Shown here piece by piece: positions 7,382 through 18,569 of a stretch of DNA of 19,534 nt. Where the stretch lies: contig JAJJLU010000767.1 in assembly GCA_023807065.1 (NCBI GenBank), positions 1 through 19,534 on the forward strand, given 5' to 3'. Positions within the stretch are counted from its first letter, which is position 1. The number at the start of each line of letters is the position of its first letter. This DNA comes from Isotricha intestinalis. Lineage: Eukaryota; Ciliophora; Litostomatea; Vestibuliferida; Isotrichidae. The notes under the pieces were generated by a model, which was not told where the DNA came from, did no database searches, and was given only the letters and a program-made list of their open reading frames with translations. Made by a program: the position numbers and the translations under genes.

Positions 7382-10300
7382 ATGGAAGAAAAAGTTTCTA
7401 TTCAGGAAGAAAATAATAAAAAATATTTTGATGACAATATTTTTTTATTAATAAACAAATACAAAGAAACAAATTATGAATCAGTATTAAGAAAAAATAA
7501 TTATTGTGATATAAATATAAATAATAAATGGACTGTAGGAAAAATAAAAAATTTAAAAGATGATACAGCAACAATAATCAATTTAGATAATGAAGATAAT
7601 GATATAAAAGTTTATTTATTTCAAGCAGATAAAATTAGTTATTTGAGGAAATATTCAAAACCTAATGATAGAAGAACATATTCTAAAAGAGATGATTTAC
7701 AAGATTTAGATACAATAAAATCTTATATTGAAACTTTAATTAAATTTAATTTTGCAGATATTGATCCAAAAAAAATTAAAGAAAATTATAAAAATATAAC
7801 TCCATATGATATGGTCCAAAATTTAAGAGGGAAATTATATTTTTGGTTAGATAATGTTTTAAATACAAATGATAATTTTCAAGGAATTGAAATTTGTGTG
7901 AATATATTTGAATTAATATTCAAATTACTAAAAAATTTTTTTGATTATCTGAGAAAAAATAATGATATTGTTAATAAATATAAAGAATTAATTGGAACTG
8001 AATTAGAAGATATAGTTTTAATTGATATAAAATACTCAATAATTTCTTTTGAAGATGATGCATTAATAATATATAATAAAATTATGGGTCAATATCCAAT
8101 TTATAATGATTTTTATATAAAATATGGGAAAGAGGTTAAAAAAATTGTAACTAATAAATTCACAAATGATAAAACAATTAATAAAATATGTAAAAAAAAT
8201 ATATATGAAAATATAATAAATGATTTTAGAATTAACGATGATCAAGTTATTCCAACATTACCAATTGCATATTTTATAGACTATTTTAATTCCATTGGTG
8301 GTTATCAATCTATTTCAAATTTTATTGTTTCAAATCCAAATTTTCCTTTTAATATGTTTTATAATTATATAATTGTTTTTAAGAAAACTCATGCATTTTT
8401 AGAAGATTCAAACAATCAATTAAATAATCAATTAACTAGTCAAGTTTCTCAAATTAGAGTATATTTTCAAAAAAGAATGATGAATTTAAATGAAAATGAA
8501 ATTAAAAAATTTCCTAAAGAAGTCATAATAAATATTTTATATAATTTATCTAGAATTTTACCTTTTGATGAAACATTAAAAATGAATGTGTTTGAAGAAT
8601 TATATTTAAATTATATATTAGCTTGCTTTCAATGTAAAAATTTAGAAAAACAAATTTATGCAATGAATACTTTTAATTCTATAATCATTTCTATTGATCA
8701 TAATAGTAAAAAAACAACTGATAAATATTTAACATGTGATTCAGATAAATATGTTAAAAATATGAAATATAATGAATTTATAAGTGCTTTAAATAAAACT
8801 AAAGTTTTAGATTATATTTTAGGTGATTCAGTTCATGAAGAAATTATGAAAAGATCATTTCCAATTATTATTTTAATGTATAAAAATAATTTTAATTTAC
8901 AAGATTTAGATATTGAAACTATTTATGAAAAAAGAAAAAAAATAATTGATTCTTTATTTCAAAAATTAAATATAGCTGAAAAAAATGATGAGATTTTAAC
9001 AAAAACTTTAAAAAAATTAATTTCAAGATTATCTCAGTTTTTACTTGAAAATGATAGAGAATATGCATTTGGTTTAATAAAAGATTATGTAACAAATAGA
9101 GAAATAACAAAAGATAATATTAATTTAGTTAAAGACTTTACTATAAATTTTTTATCGTTAGGAGAAATCGGTTATGAAGACTTAAATAAGAATAATGAAA
9201 ATGATAATTTTGAAGAAAAAAAATTATATGGAACTCAATTATTATGGGATTATATGCAAGATAATTTTTATATTCAAAAACCTTTAAAAAATAATTTAAT
9301 GATTATTGATTTTATTGAAGATTGTGTTAATTCTCTTAAAGATATTTTTAATTATCCTCATATTTCAGATAAAGATAGAAATAAAATATTAAAAAAAATT
9401 GTAAATAATATTAATAAAAATGAAAGTGAAGTTCAATCATTTACATTATTAAAAAATTTACTTTCTAAATCTCATAACAATAAGTATAATCAATTAATTA
9501 AAAATATTCATAATGAAGATAAAAGTAATATCTTTGATTTAGTTGTTAATAATTTAAATAACTATTATGTTAAAATTTTCTCGATGGAAGAAAATAAAGG
9601 AAAAAAATTTGAAGAATTATCTGAATTAGTTTTTCAAGGATTTTTTACTCATTCAACAAATATTAGAATTAGAATCGAATTAATGATTCAATTATTAAGT
9701 ATTGATTTAGAAACTAATTATGAAAATTTTTTTATACTTTGGAAAAATCTAATTCAAGAAGAATATTCAAAAGATATTTTATATAAGGAACTTTTGAAAA
9801 ATTTAAAATACATTTCTTATAATTTTAAAACAATGTTATTTCAATTAGTGTTAATTAATGAAGATTTATATAAAATTGATAATTTATTGTCATTTAAATT
9901 ATTTCAAAAATTTTTGATAGCAATTAATATAGCCAATGGAGTTTTTATAACTTTAAATGATTCAGATTTAAGAGTTTATAAAACAAATATAAATGAAATT
10001 ATTGGATTAAATAAATTATGGGAAATTTTAACTAATACAAATAATATTGAAATTCAAACAGAAATTTCAAATTTTTTATCAGATATTTGCTTAAATGTTA
10101 AAGATCCAAGTTCTGATGAATCAATCACTTTTTGGTCTAATTTTATAAGTGAATTGATACGCTATTTAAATCTTTCTATTGAAAATAAAAAAGAAGAAGA
10201 AAAAAAAGAAAATGAAAATAATATTAATGAAATTTCATCCCATAATAAAAGCGAAAACCCAAAGATTAAAAATGAAAATTTACAAAAATCAAATGAAATT

Positions 10301-13300
10301 GCAATTAAAGGTTTAATTATTTTAATAAAAAAAATATATGAAAAATTTGGTTTTTCAGGAAATATCATAAATAATGTTTCAGGACTTTTCTCAGATGTAA
10401 ATGATCCAAATGAAAGATACTATGATTATATTTTTATATATAAAAATAAAAATTACAAATTAAAAGTTGGAACTAATGAATTATTGTATAGTGTAAGGTA
10501 TAAAATATCAAATTATTTTGAAATTCCAGTAAATACAATTCAATTTCAAGTAAGTACATACATTGATATTGGAAAAGTTTTAAAAAGAAAATTTGATTTA
10601 TGTTGTGATTTTCAATTATTCAATTCTTTAATTTTTGGAAAGCAATTTGATTATACAAAAATCAGTAATATTACAATTAATATAATTAACAATCCTATCA
10701 TTGATTTACCTCATAATCCAAAACAAATATTAAGTTCTTTAGGTGAATTATTTGAAATTTTAGTGAATTTATTGAGATATAAAAAGAAAATTTATACTTT
10801 AGATGTTTGGCAATTATTAAAAAATGAATTAAACAAAAATGAAGACTTAAATATAAAAATCAAAGAATATATTAATATAAATATTTCAAAAGAGCAAATA
10901 AGTGAATTAAATTATATTTTTGATTTTGATAATACTAGCTCTTATTATAAATGTTATTTGCTATCTCATGTTGTTTATGCATTAGAGAAAAAAGATAATA
11001 AATTTTTAGAAGAATTTATGAAAAGTCAAGTTTGGGAAGAAAAACTTCTAAATTTTATAAAAAAATATTCTATCAAAAATAATGAGGAAATAGAATCAAA
11101 AGATATAAATGAAAAAGATGTGATGTTACAAACTATAAATTATATTATTGGAATATTTAAAATATTATATCCTTTAGAAAAAGAAATTCTGAATAATTTA
11201 ATTATAGAAAAATTATTAGAGTTTATTAGTGATATTTTTTATAATACAATAAATGGAGATATTAAAGGAAATTTATATTATTCACAATCAAAAACAATTG
11301 AAATTATATTTAATTTTATTTGTACTTTTAGAAAAATATTTATTGGTTTCTTAGAGGAAATTTTAAATAATGAAAAATCAAAAGAACTATTTATAAATGT
11401 TTTAGTAAATGGAATTATAGAATCGAAAAATCATTTAGTTAAAGAAATGTTTAAAATGTTTATGAGACGAATATATGATGATAATTTATTTCAAGAAGAA
11501 AATAAACAATTAGAAACTAGTTTTTCCAAATTTCTTCTTTTCTTTTTATTATCAGAAAATACTTTAAACAAATTAATTGAAATATCTAAAAAAAATGAAA
11601 ATTATTCATATAATATTTTTTTTGAAATATGTGATAATTTAATTGAAAAAATCTATAAATTGAATATTGAGTTCGAATACAATAATTATGTAAATAAAAT
11701 TCTACTTCCTCAAATTTTATCGAATGAAATAAAAGAAGAATTACTTTCAGGATGTTTTTTAATAATATATTCAATATCAAAAAACTATCCAATAACATAT
11801 GATGATATTGATGGAAAAAAATTTGATTTTGTAAATTATATTTTTTATGATTTATTATTTAGTAAATGTAGAAAAGATCCTTTAAACACAAAACCATTAA
11901 TAATTAAACAAAAAACAACATTTTTCAATGCTTCAAATTTATTAACTTTATTAATCATAAATGATGAAATTAAAAGGAAAGAAATTATAAATAAATTATA
12001 TGAATTTCAAAGTCTTGAATGTTGGAAAAGTTCTCAATATTTAGATTGGAAATTATCCTTTGACAATGATAAAAAAGAAAAATTTGTAGGATTGAAAAAT
12101 TTAGGATGTACTTGTTATATGAATAGTTTATTTCAAATATTATATTTAATTCCTAAATTCAGAGAATCAATTTTAAACACTGAAATAAAAATAGAAAAAA
12201 AGAATGTTTTATATCAATTAAAAGTTGTTTTTAATAATTTAAAATTTTTAGATTCTAAATTTTATTCTCCAATTGAATTTGCAAAAAATTTTGATAATCA
12301 AGAATTAAATGTAAGAGAACAAATGGATATAGATGAATTTTTTAATTTATTAATAGATAAATTAGAAAATAATTTACAAGAAACAAAAAATATGAATTTA
12401 ATAAAATATTTTTTCCAAGGAAAAAACAAAGATAACTTAGAATTTCAAGAAGGATGCACTCATAATAGAGAAAATGAAACATCATTTTATTCAATTCAAT
12501 TACAAATAAAAAATAAAAAAGATTTATATCAATCATTAGATTCATTAATTGATGGAGAATTAATGAGTGGAGATAATGCGATTTTTTGCCAATCATGTAA
12601 TAAAAAAATTCCAGCAATAAAACATCAAAGTTTCAAAATTTTACCAAGAACTTTAATTTTTGTGTTAAAAAGATTTGAATTTAATTATAATACAATGACA
12701 AAAACAAAAATAAATGATTATTATGAATTTCCAATTGAATTTGATATGACAAATTATACTTTTGATTATTTAAATAACAAAGAAAATTATGATAGAAGTA
12801 AAAATAATAATATGTATAAATTAAAAGGAGTTGTTGTTCATTCGGGAAATTCTGAAGGAGGACATTATTATTCTTTTATTTATGATGATGATTCAAAAAA
12901 TTGGTTTGAATTTAATGATATTTCTGTTAGAAATTTTAATATTGATAATTTAAAACAAGAAGCTTTTGGTGGATTTGAAAATATTATTAATTTTAATACA
13001 AAAAAAGAAGAAAAGGTTGTTTTAAATAGAAATGCTTACCTTCTTTTTTATGAAAAAATTGATATGAGTAATTGTGAACAATTTGATAATGTTGATATTT
13101 GTAATGAAATTTCTAATAATATCAAAGAAGAAGTGATTTTAAATCAAATTAATCAAAATATTTTTCAGTATAATGTTGAAAAAATTATTTTTTCTATTGA
13201 ATATAATAGATTTATTTTACAATTTTTAACTAATATTTTAAGCTTATCCTATAATAATAATGAAGAACTTTTATTATTTCTTAAATATTCTTCAAGAACA

Positions 13301-15271
13301 AAAAATGAAAATCTTATTGAGAAAGATTTAATAAAATTAAGAGAAAAAGCAATTGGTTCTAATTTAAATAATTACATTAATTTAGGAAAAATAAAATTAA
13401 TGAATAAAAACCAAAAGAATGAAAAAAATAGTCAAATTATATTTGATGAAAAGATATTAATGTCTTTTCAATTTTTAATTTTGTATTTTTTTAATGTTTT
13501 AGTTAGAGCAAAAGAGAAAGGATTTTTAGGTGGGACAGTTGATTTAATTAAGTTTTATTTAAATGAATTTAATGAATGTTCTGAATTTTTCATTCAAGAA
13601 TTTAGTGATATACCAACGTTAATGGAATATTTTATTAATTGTCCTGTTTTTGAAATGAAAAAATTATTTGTTGGAATTATTTTTTGTGCAATGATAAAAT
13701 TATATAATACATTTAATGATAAATTAAATAATGATAAGAATATAAAAAATATCAATTTAAATAATAACCAAAATAAGATTTCAGAAAATAATAAGTCTGT
13801 TTCTACAAATATAAGTGATAATAATATTGAAATTGAAAATGTAGAAATCGAAGATAAACCTTACACAGAAAGAAATCAAACTTCTTCTTTATTGAAATTT
13901 TTGAATTCTTTTGGTAATAATAATAATAAAAATAAAAATTTACCACCAATAGAATTAAAACTATCAAATCATCTTCAATCAAATCATATTCCAAAAACTC
14001 TTTTAAATTTTATTAATAATATCATATATTTAATTCAAAGAATAAATGATGATCAAGATTCTATGTTTTTATATTATATATTATATAGATATTCAACAAT
14101 ATCTAATTATACAAAAGACCATTTAATAATGAAAATTCCTATGTTAAATTATTTATTGTATCATCTTTTTCCAAAATATTCAGAAAGAAATATTCCAAGT
14201 GATTTTACTTTAAACTTGCCTTTAGAAATAATAAAAAGTGATCATAATATTTTAACCCCAATAAACAACAATGAAGTAGGTAAAATAGTATCAAAAAATA
14301 AATCTGCAATTTATCGTAAAGAAAATTATATTTATATGTTGTTATTTAATTTATTATTGAGACAAAAATCATTTTCAAAAATTGATGATGATTATCAATT
14401 TAAGTTAGATTTTATTTTAGATTTATTATTTATAGGAACAAAAACAAAACAAGATGCAATATGTTTATCTTTTTTAGTTAATAAAATTTGTTATAATAAT
14501 TCTGAAAAGACTAAAACTTTTATTAATGCTTTTATGAAAATTATAGAAAATAATGATAGCATTCATTTAGATAATATTATGTTAATTTTCAAAAGGTTTC
14601 TTATTGACATTGATGACTCTTTAGACAATCAAAATTCAAGAATTAAAAATGCATTAAAACAATTATTTAGAGTTCTATTTAAATATAATAAAGTTTATTC
14701 TCATTGTGATTATTTAATTAGATTTACAATAAATATATTTTTAGCTTATCCCGATAAAATGTTTAATTATATTAATACTTTTAAAGACTCTTTTGAAAAT
14801 ATGAAAGATTGGATTGAAAATAATAAAATCTCTCCATTAATGTATGAAATTAAGGGTTTACAAATGTATAAAAAAGAACAAAATTCATACAATGAAAATT
14901 CTAACATTGATGTTAAAACTTTTGAAGAAAAATGTAGAAGAAATTCAAATAAGAATATAGAATATATAGATTATATTTTAAATAGTAAGATTAAATTATT
15001 ATTTTTTATTAGAAATCAATTTTATTGGGGATTATCAATTTGAAAAATATAATGATTTAACTGATTTTAAATTTGTGTCTTGTGATTCAATTTATTATGA
15101 GTAAGTTTATTTTTTATAATTTTTAGTGGAAAATCTGCTATTGTCATAGAACAATTGGATGAATTAATAAAAATTAAAATAGAAGATGAAAATTCAGAAA
15201 AAAGGAAATTATGGATTGAAACAGATGACCCAAAAATAAGAATAAAAGAACTTTATAACACAGAAATTTAA
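7382..15271 (+). CDS. Giant ubiquitin-specific protease, USP9X/FAF-like
   Basis: Spliced gene with exons 7382-14984, 15013-15100 and 15127-15271, encoding 2,611 residues, close to the size of animal USP9X and USP24. The first thousand residues are helical and fit an armadillo-like scaffold. A ubiquitin-like fold lies at about 1014-1090 (YDYIFIYKNKNYKLKVG...), where USP9X also has one. The USP domain spans about 1571-1893. The Cys box is GLKNLGCTCYMNSL with catalytic Cys1578. A zinc finger is formed by CTH and, further on, CQSC. LKRFEFNYN and KINDYYEFPIEFDM closely follow the USP9X pattern. The His box is SEGGHYYSF with His1828, and FND supplies Asn1845 as the likely third catalytic residue. 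A long helical C-terminal region follows, with an Asn-rich disordered insert near 2110-2190. The enzyme should remove ubiquitin from substrates in the cytosol; its targets are unknown. All catalytic residues are present, so it is predicted active. Confidence 0.93.
14985..15012 (+). other. Intron 1 of the deubiquitinase gene (28 nt)
   Basis: It begins GTAAGA and ends TTATTAG, phase 1 (splits an AAA Lys codon). Reading through gives 10 more residues and a TGA at 15041-15043. Splicing shifts the frame and opens a stretch reading INFIGDYQFEKYNDLTDFKF that continues to the next intron. Confidence 0.85.
15101..15126 (+). other. Intron 2 of the deubiquitinase gene (26 nt)
   Basis: It begins GTAAGT, the strongest donor seen here, and ends AATTTTTAG, phase 2 (splits a GAT Asp codon). 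It joins ...DSIYY to DGKSAIVIEQLDEL; the final exon runs 48 codons to TAA at 15269-15271. It is the shortest intron in the window. Confidence 0.85.
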
Positions 15272-15386
15272 AAAATATTATATCAAAAAAATAAAAATTA
15301 TATAATAATATTTATATTTATAATTATAATAATGTTTAAAAAATTTAATTTTAAAAAATTAAAAAAAAATATAACTTATTTATAAA

Positions 15387-16283
15387 ATGTCATCAAAAAT
15401 AAAAGTCACAATTCAATATTATAAAAAATCTATTACATTAGATTTACCACCTAACAGACCATTAAGAACATTAAGAGAAAAAGCAGTAAGTTACTTTTAT
15501 CCAATCAATCAATCATTTATTATGTTTTATCAAAATCAGGATTTAACATATATAGAAGATAAAACAATAGGAGAAGTTTTTGGAGTTAAAAATATTGTTA
15601 CTGTAAAATTAATTAGTACAAATGATAAAGAGAATTATCCTAAAGATATTTATACAAATAAACCTAAAAATGAATGTCTTGAATGTGGAGAAAAAAAATT
15701 TTTAATTTATTATTGTAGAGATTGCAATAAATTTATGTGTAAAGAATGTAGAATTAATAGAGAAACTTCACATTATACTCATAGAATAATTCAATTATTT
15801 AAAGAAAATGAAATTAAAAAAAATATAGAATTATATAGACAAGTATTACAAAATGATTTAAATAATTTAAAAAATCAAGTTAAAAAATTACAAAATTTAG
15901 AAAATAATGAAGTTAATTCTGCTTTATGGAAAAAAATATTAAGTGAAAAACTTGATAAAATTTGTCAATTAATTGAAGAAAAAAAAGGAGAAATTGTTAA
16001 TATTGATAATCCTATTCAAGATTCAAAAGAAGTAAATGAAAAAATCAGAGATTTAAAAGAAAGTTTATTTAAAGAAAGAGAAGAAAGTGCAATTAATGAA
16101 GAAGTTATTAATGACCCTCTTATTGAATTTAGCAGAATTAATCAATATGATAATGATTTAAATAATTATAAAAGAACTGCTGATAATCAAATTAATAATG
16201 AAAAAATTAGAGAAGAAGTTGATGATGTTTTTAATAATATTTCAAATGATTTTGAAAAATCTTGTTCTGAAAATATTGTATAA
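15387..16283 (+). CDS. Ubiquitin-like / B-box zinc finger / coiled-coil protein
   Basis: A 298-residue single-exon protein starting 115 bp after the deubiquitinase stop. Residues 3-77 form a probable ubiquitin-like domain: beta-hairpin KIKVTIQYYKKSITLDL, helix LRTLREKAVSYF, then IMFYQNQDL and a closing strand VTVKLIS. Residues 97-132 are a B-box zinc finger with C97-x2-C100-x9-C110-x2-C113-x4-C118-x2-C121-x7-H129-x2-H132, all eight ligands present. From about 137 to 240 a charged coiled coil follows, then an acidic, Asn-rich tail. There is no RING finger and no diglycine processing site, so it is neither a classic TRIM ligase nor a ubiquitin precursor. It may bind ubiquitin-pathway proteins or oligomerise through the B-box and coiled coil. 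A link to the upstream deubiquitinase is suggested only by position and by the shared ubiquitin theme. Confidence 0.85.
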   Translation: MSSKIKVTIQYYKKSITLDLPPNRPLRTLREKAVSYFYPINQSFIMFYQNQDLTYIEDKTIGEVFGVKNIVTVKLISTNDKENYPKDIYTNKPKNECLECGEKKFLIYYCRDCNKFMCKECRINRETSHYTHRIIQLFKENEIKKNIELYRQVLQNDLNNLKNQVKKLQNLENNEVNSALWKKILSEKLDKICQLIEEKKGEIVNIDNPIQDSKEVNEKIRDLKESLFKEREESAINEEVINDPLIEFSRINQYDNDLNNYKRTADNQINNEKIREEVDDVFNNISNDFEKSCSENIV

Positions 16284-16921
16284 AAAAATTTAAATAAATA
16301 ATGGAGTTATAAATATATTTATGAATTTTAATTTTTAGAAAGATGAGCTTAGTTTTTATTATATATAAAAAAATCATGTTTTAAAATAAACATAAATTTT
16401 AAATATAATTTTATTCAATAATTTTAATATTGTTATCATTATCAGGAATATATTTAATAAAGAAAAATTCTTTTTAAATGATAAAAAAGAGAATAAGATA
16501 AAATTTTATATTATTTTATTAATAATATAAATACAGAAATTTCATCCTCAATATATTTATATATCTATATTTTACATTTTTAATATTATCTAATTTAAAT
16601 ACATTAATTATCTTTATTATAATATAATAAATAATATTTTAAGAAGAAAAAATTATATAATTAATTGAATTTTCAATACCTTTATTATAATAATTTAACA
16701 ATATAAGTTGTAAAATAAAATAGTAATAATTACAATTTATTATAAAAGTTAATAAATTATTTGTTCGATTTTCCCATAAAGGATAAGCTTAATATAATAT
16801 TATTTTTTTCTTTATCCCAAAAAAACAAAATAATTAATTAAACAAATTTATATAATTATTTGATTAATAATGATCTTTTTTATATAAACATTATTTTTAT
16901 TGTATAATATTTTTTATTGAA
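16284..16921. other. Convergent 3' intergenic region, 638 bp
   Basis: It lies between the 3' ends of the B-box gene (plus) and the small basic-protein gene (minus). It is nearly pure A/T, with stops in all plus-strand frames at short intervals. No gene, RNA gene or strong repeat is visible. It is long for a tail-to-tail gap compared with the 94-148 bp gaps elsewhere in the window. Confidence 0.5.
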
Positions 16922-17464
16922 TTATTTATGTTGAAATGAATTTGTTTTTATAATTTCTATACGGAAAAAAAAGGGATTATTATTTATTAACGGATAGCTT
17001 TTTTGGTTTATATATACTTTTCTTTTTATTGTTTTTAATTTGGACAAAAAGTTTTTATCTTCTTTGATTTTTTTACTGAAAAATTCTTTTGATTGTTTCA
17101 TATACAAATCAAATTCTTCTGAATCTTCTCTTTTTAAAATATCAAGAACACTTTTACTTTTTTTCATTGTTGGTTGTTTTGTTATTTTCTTATTAATATT
17201 TCTATTAATTCCTTCTTCTTGGGAATTTTCTCTTTTTATATTTTGATTTAATAAATTTATTTTTTTTTTTATAGACGACTTTTTATATAATGCAGTTAAA
17301 ACTCCTTTTGAACTTAATTTTTTTGAGTTTTCAAATTCATTCAACACCGTAGCATTTTTTTCTATTTTAGAAGAATATTTCTTAATTATTGAAGGAAGAT
17401 TTAAATATATTTTAAAAGAATGAAAATTAGGATAACTTGAATTTCTATTTATTTTTTTTTTCAT
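16922..17464 (-). CDS. Small basic protein of unknown function
   Basis: A 180-residue single-exon protein, strongly basic, with Lys clusters at the N-terminus (MKKKINRN) and around KKSSIKKKINLL and TMKKSKSVLDILKRED. The central part is predicted disordered; a helix is likely around EEFDLYMKQSKEFFSKKIKE. There is no signal peptide, membrane helix or zinc-binding pattern. The Lys clusters could act as nuclear localisation signals or bind nucleic acid, but composition alone does not show this. It is transcribed divergently from the cyclin gene with only 59 bp between start codons, so the two probably share regulatory sequence. I do not recognise the family. Its length, normal start context and coding-like composition support a real gene. 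Confidence 0.68.
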   Translation of the reverse strand: MKKKINRNSSYPNFHSFKIYLNLPSIIKKYSSKIEKNATVLNEFENSKKLSSKGVLTALYKKSSIKKKINLLNQNIKRENSQEEGINRNINKKITKQPTMKKSKSVLDILKREDSEEFDLYMKQSKEFFSKKIKEDKNFLSKLKTIKRKVYINQKSYPLINNNPFFFRIEIIKTNSFQHK

Positions 17465-17523
17465 TTTAAGAAAATATTATTAATTTTTTTTGTTAAAGAT
17501 TGACATTATAAATAATTAATAAA
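17465..17523. promoter_or_regulatory. Compact bidirectional promoter region
   Basis: Only 59 bp separate the start codon of the small basic-protein gene (minus) from that of the cyclin gene (plus). Both promoters and both 5' untranslated regions must fit here or overlap coding sequence. The core contains the T-rich tract TTTTTTTTGTTAAAG and the segment ATTGACATTATAAATAATTA. No known element is identified; the call rests on spacing alone. Confidence 0.45.
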
Positions 17524-18363
17524 ATGAAAATGTCTATCGAAAATCATATTCCTATAATTCAAATATCAAAAAATAAAAAAGAAGAAAACTTTAAAATAAA
17601 TAATAATTCTCAATTCTTATTTCCACATTTATCAGAAATTATAGAAGAAATTGGAGTTATTAAAATGATAGAAGATAAAAGAATTTTATGTGATTATTCA
17701 AATTATTATCATGTCAAATACTTAATTGAAAGGAAAAAAGGAATAGAAACTATAAAAACTTTATCTTTAAATTTTAATTTTTCTATAGATGTTTTTGTAA
17801 AAGCAATTTATTATATGGATAGATATTTTCTCTCGAATAAAATAAATAATATCTTTAAAATATCTTCAATATGTTTATTATTATCGTTAAAATATAATGA
17901 ATCATGTCCGAAAACAAAAAATTATAAAAAATTTTATATTTATTTAAGTGGATTATTTGGAAATATAATTCAAATAGAAAATGAAATTTTAATGACTTTA
18001 GATTATGATTTAAATACTTTTACTTTAATAGATTATATTCGCATTTTCTTTATTAAACATTCAAATTCTATAAATAAATTAAAAAAATTCCAAGAACTCA
18101 CAAGAATAATGTGGTTTTATGCAATAGCAATAATTGAAGACCAAAGATTTTTAGATTTTACTTCATCAGAAATAGCATGTTGTATAATTCATTTTACTTT
18201 ATTAAAGCACTTTTTAAGTATTAATAAATGTTACTTAAATAAAGAATGGAATGAATATCCTAAAAATTATTTTTCTTTAGATAAAATGAAATTTGCCCAA
18301 TGCAAATTAATTTGTAATATTATTTTATCATATAAATTCAAAGATTTTTTTATATTTAAGTAA
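17524..18363 (+). CDS. Cyclin (Pho80/PCL- or CYC2-like two-fold cyclin)
   Basis: A 279-residue protein. The first cyclin fold covers about 60-165: helices around VKYLIERKKGIETIKTLSL, the hallmark MDRYFLS (98-104), LLLSLKYNES (118-127) with the conserved Lys and Glu that contact the kinase, and ENEILMTLDYDL (152-163). The second fold covers about 166-275, including YIRIFFIKH, MWFYAIAIIEDQRFLDF and SSEIACCIIHFTLL, the equivalent of the 'P-S-x-I-A-A-A' helix. It should bind and activate a cyclin-dependent kinase. The long N-terminal mitotic destruction box of A/B cyclins is absent, and the first 50 residues are short and Asn-rich, so subtype is open. Met1 and Met3 are both possible starts; I kept the first, in the context TAATAAAATG. 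Confidence 0.85.
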   Translation: MKMSIENHIPIIQISKNKKEENFKINNNSQFLFPHLSEIIEEIGVIKMIEDKRILCDYSNYYHVKYLIERKKGIETIKTLSLNFNFSIDVFVKAIYYMDRYFLSNKINNIFKISSICLLLSLKYNESCPKTKNYKKFYIYLSGLFGNIIQIENEILMTLDYDLNTFTLIDYIRIFFIKHSNSINKLKKFQELTRIMWFYAIAIIEDQRFLDFTSSEIACCIIHFTLLKHFLSINKCYLNKEWNEYPKNYFSLDKMKFAQCKLICNIILSYKFKDFFIFK

Positions 18364-18569
18364 AAAGCAAAAATATAAAAATGATAATACGAATTAAAAA
18401 GTATTTTTGCTAATTTAATATTTGTTTTATTATTAGTTAAAAGTGTATTTATAGGTATTATTGTCTAATTTTTATTATATTATTATGTAAGATTTAAAAA
18501 ACATATTATTATATATTTATACTTAATTGAATAATTTATTAAATATTTTTTATTTTAATTAAAATTTAA

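Noticed and set aside
10546..10573. GTAAGT...AAAAG segment inside the deubiquitinase UBL
   Set aside because: The frame is open through it and encodes the expected fold; the acceptor lacks the T-rich TAG seen in the supported introns.
8063..13994. Several minus-strand frames of 60-91 codons inside the deubiquitinase gene
   Set aside because: All lie opposite a conserved coding region and have Phe/Ile/Leu-rich shadow composition.
17040..17246. 68-codon + strand frame with hydrophobic stretches
   Set aside because: Antisense to the small basic-protein gene; its hydrophobicity comes from reverse-complemented Lys codons.
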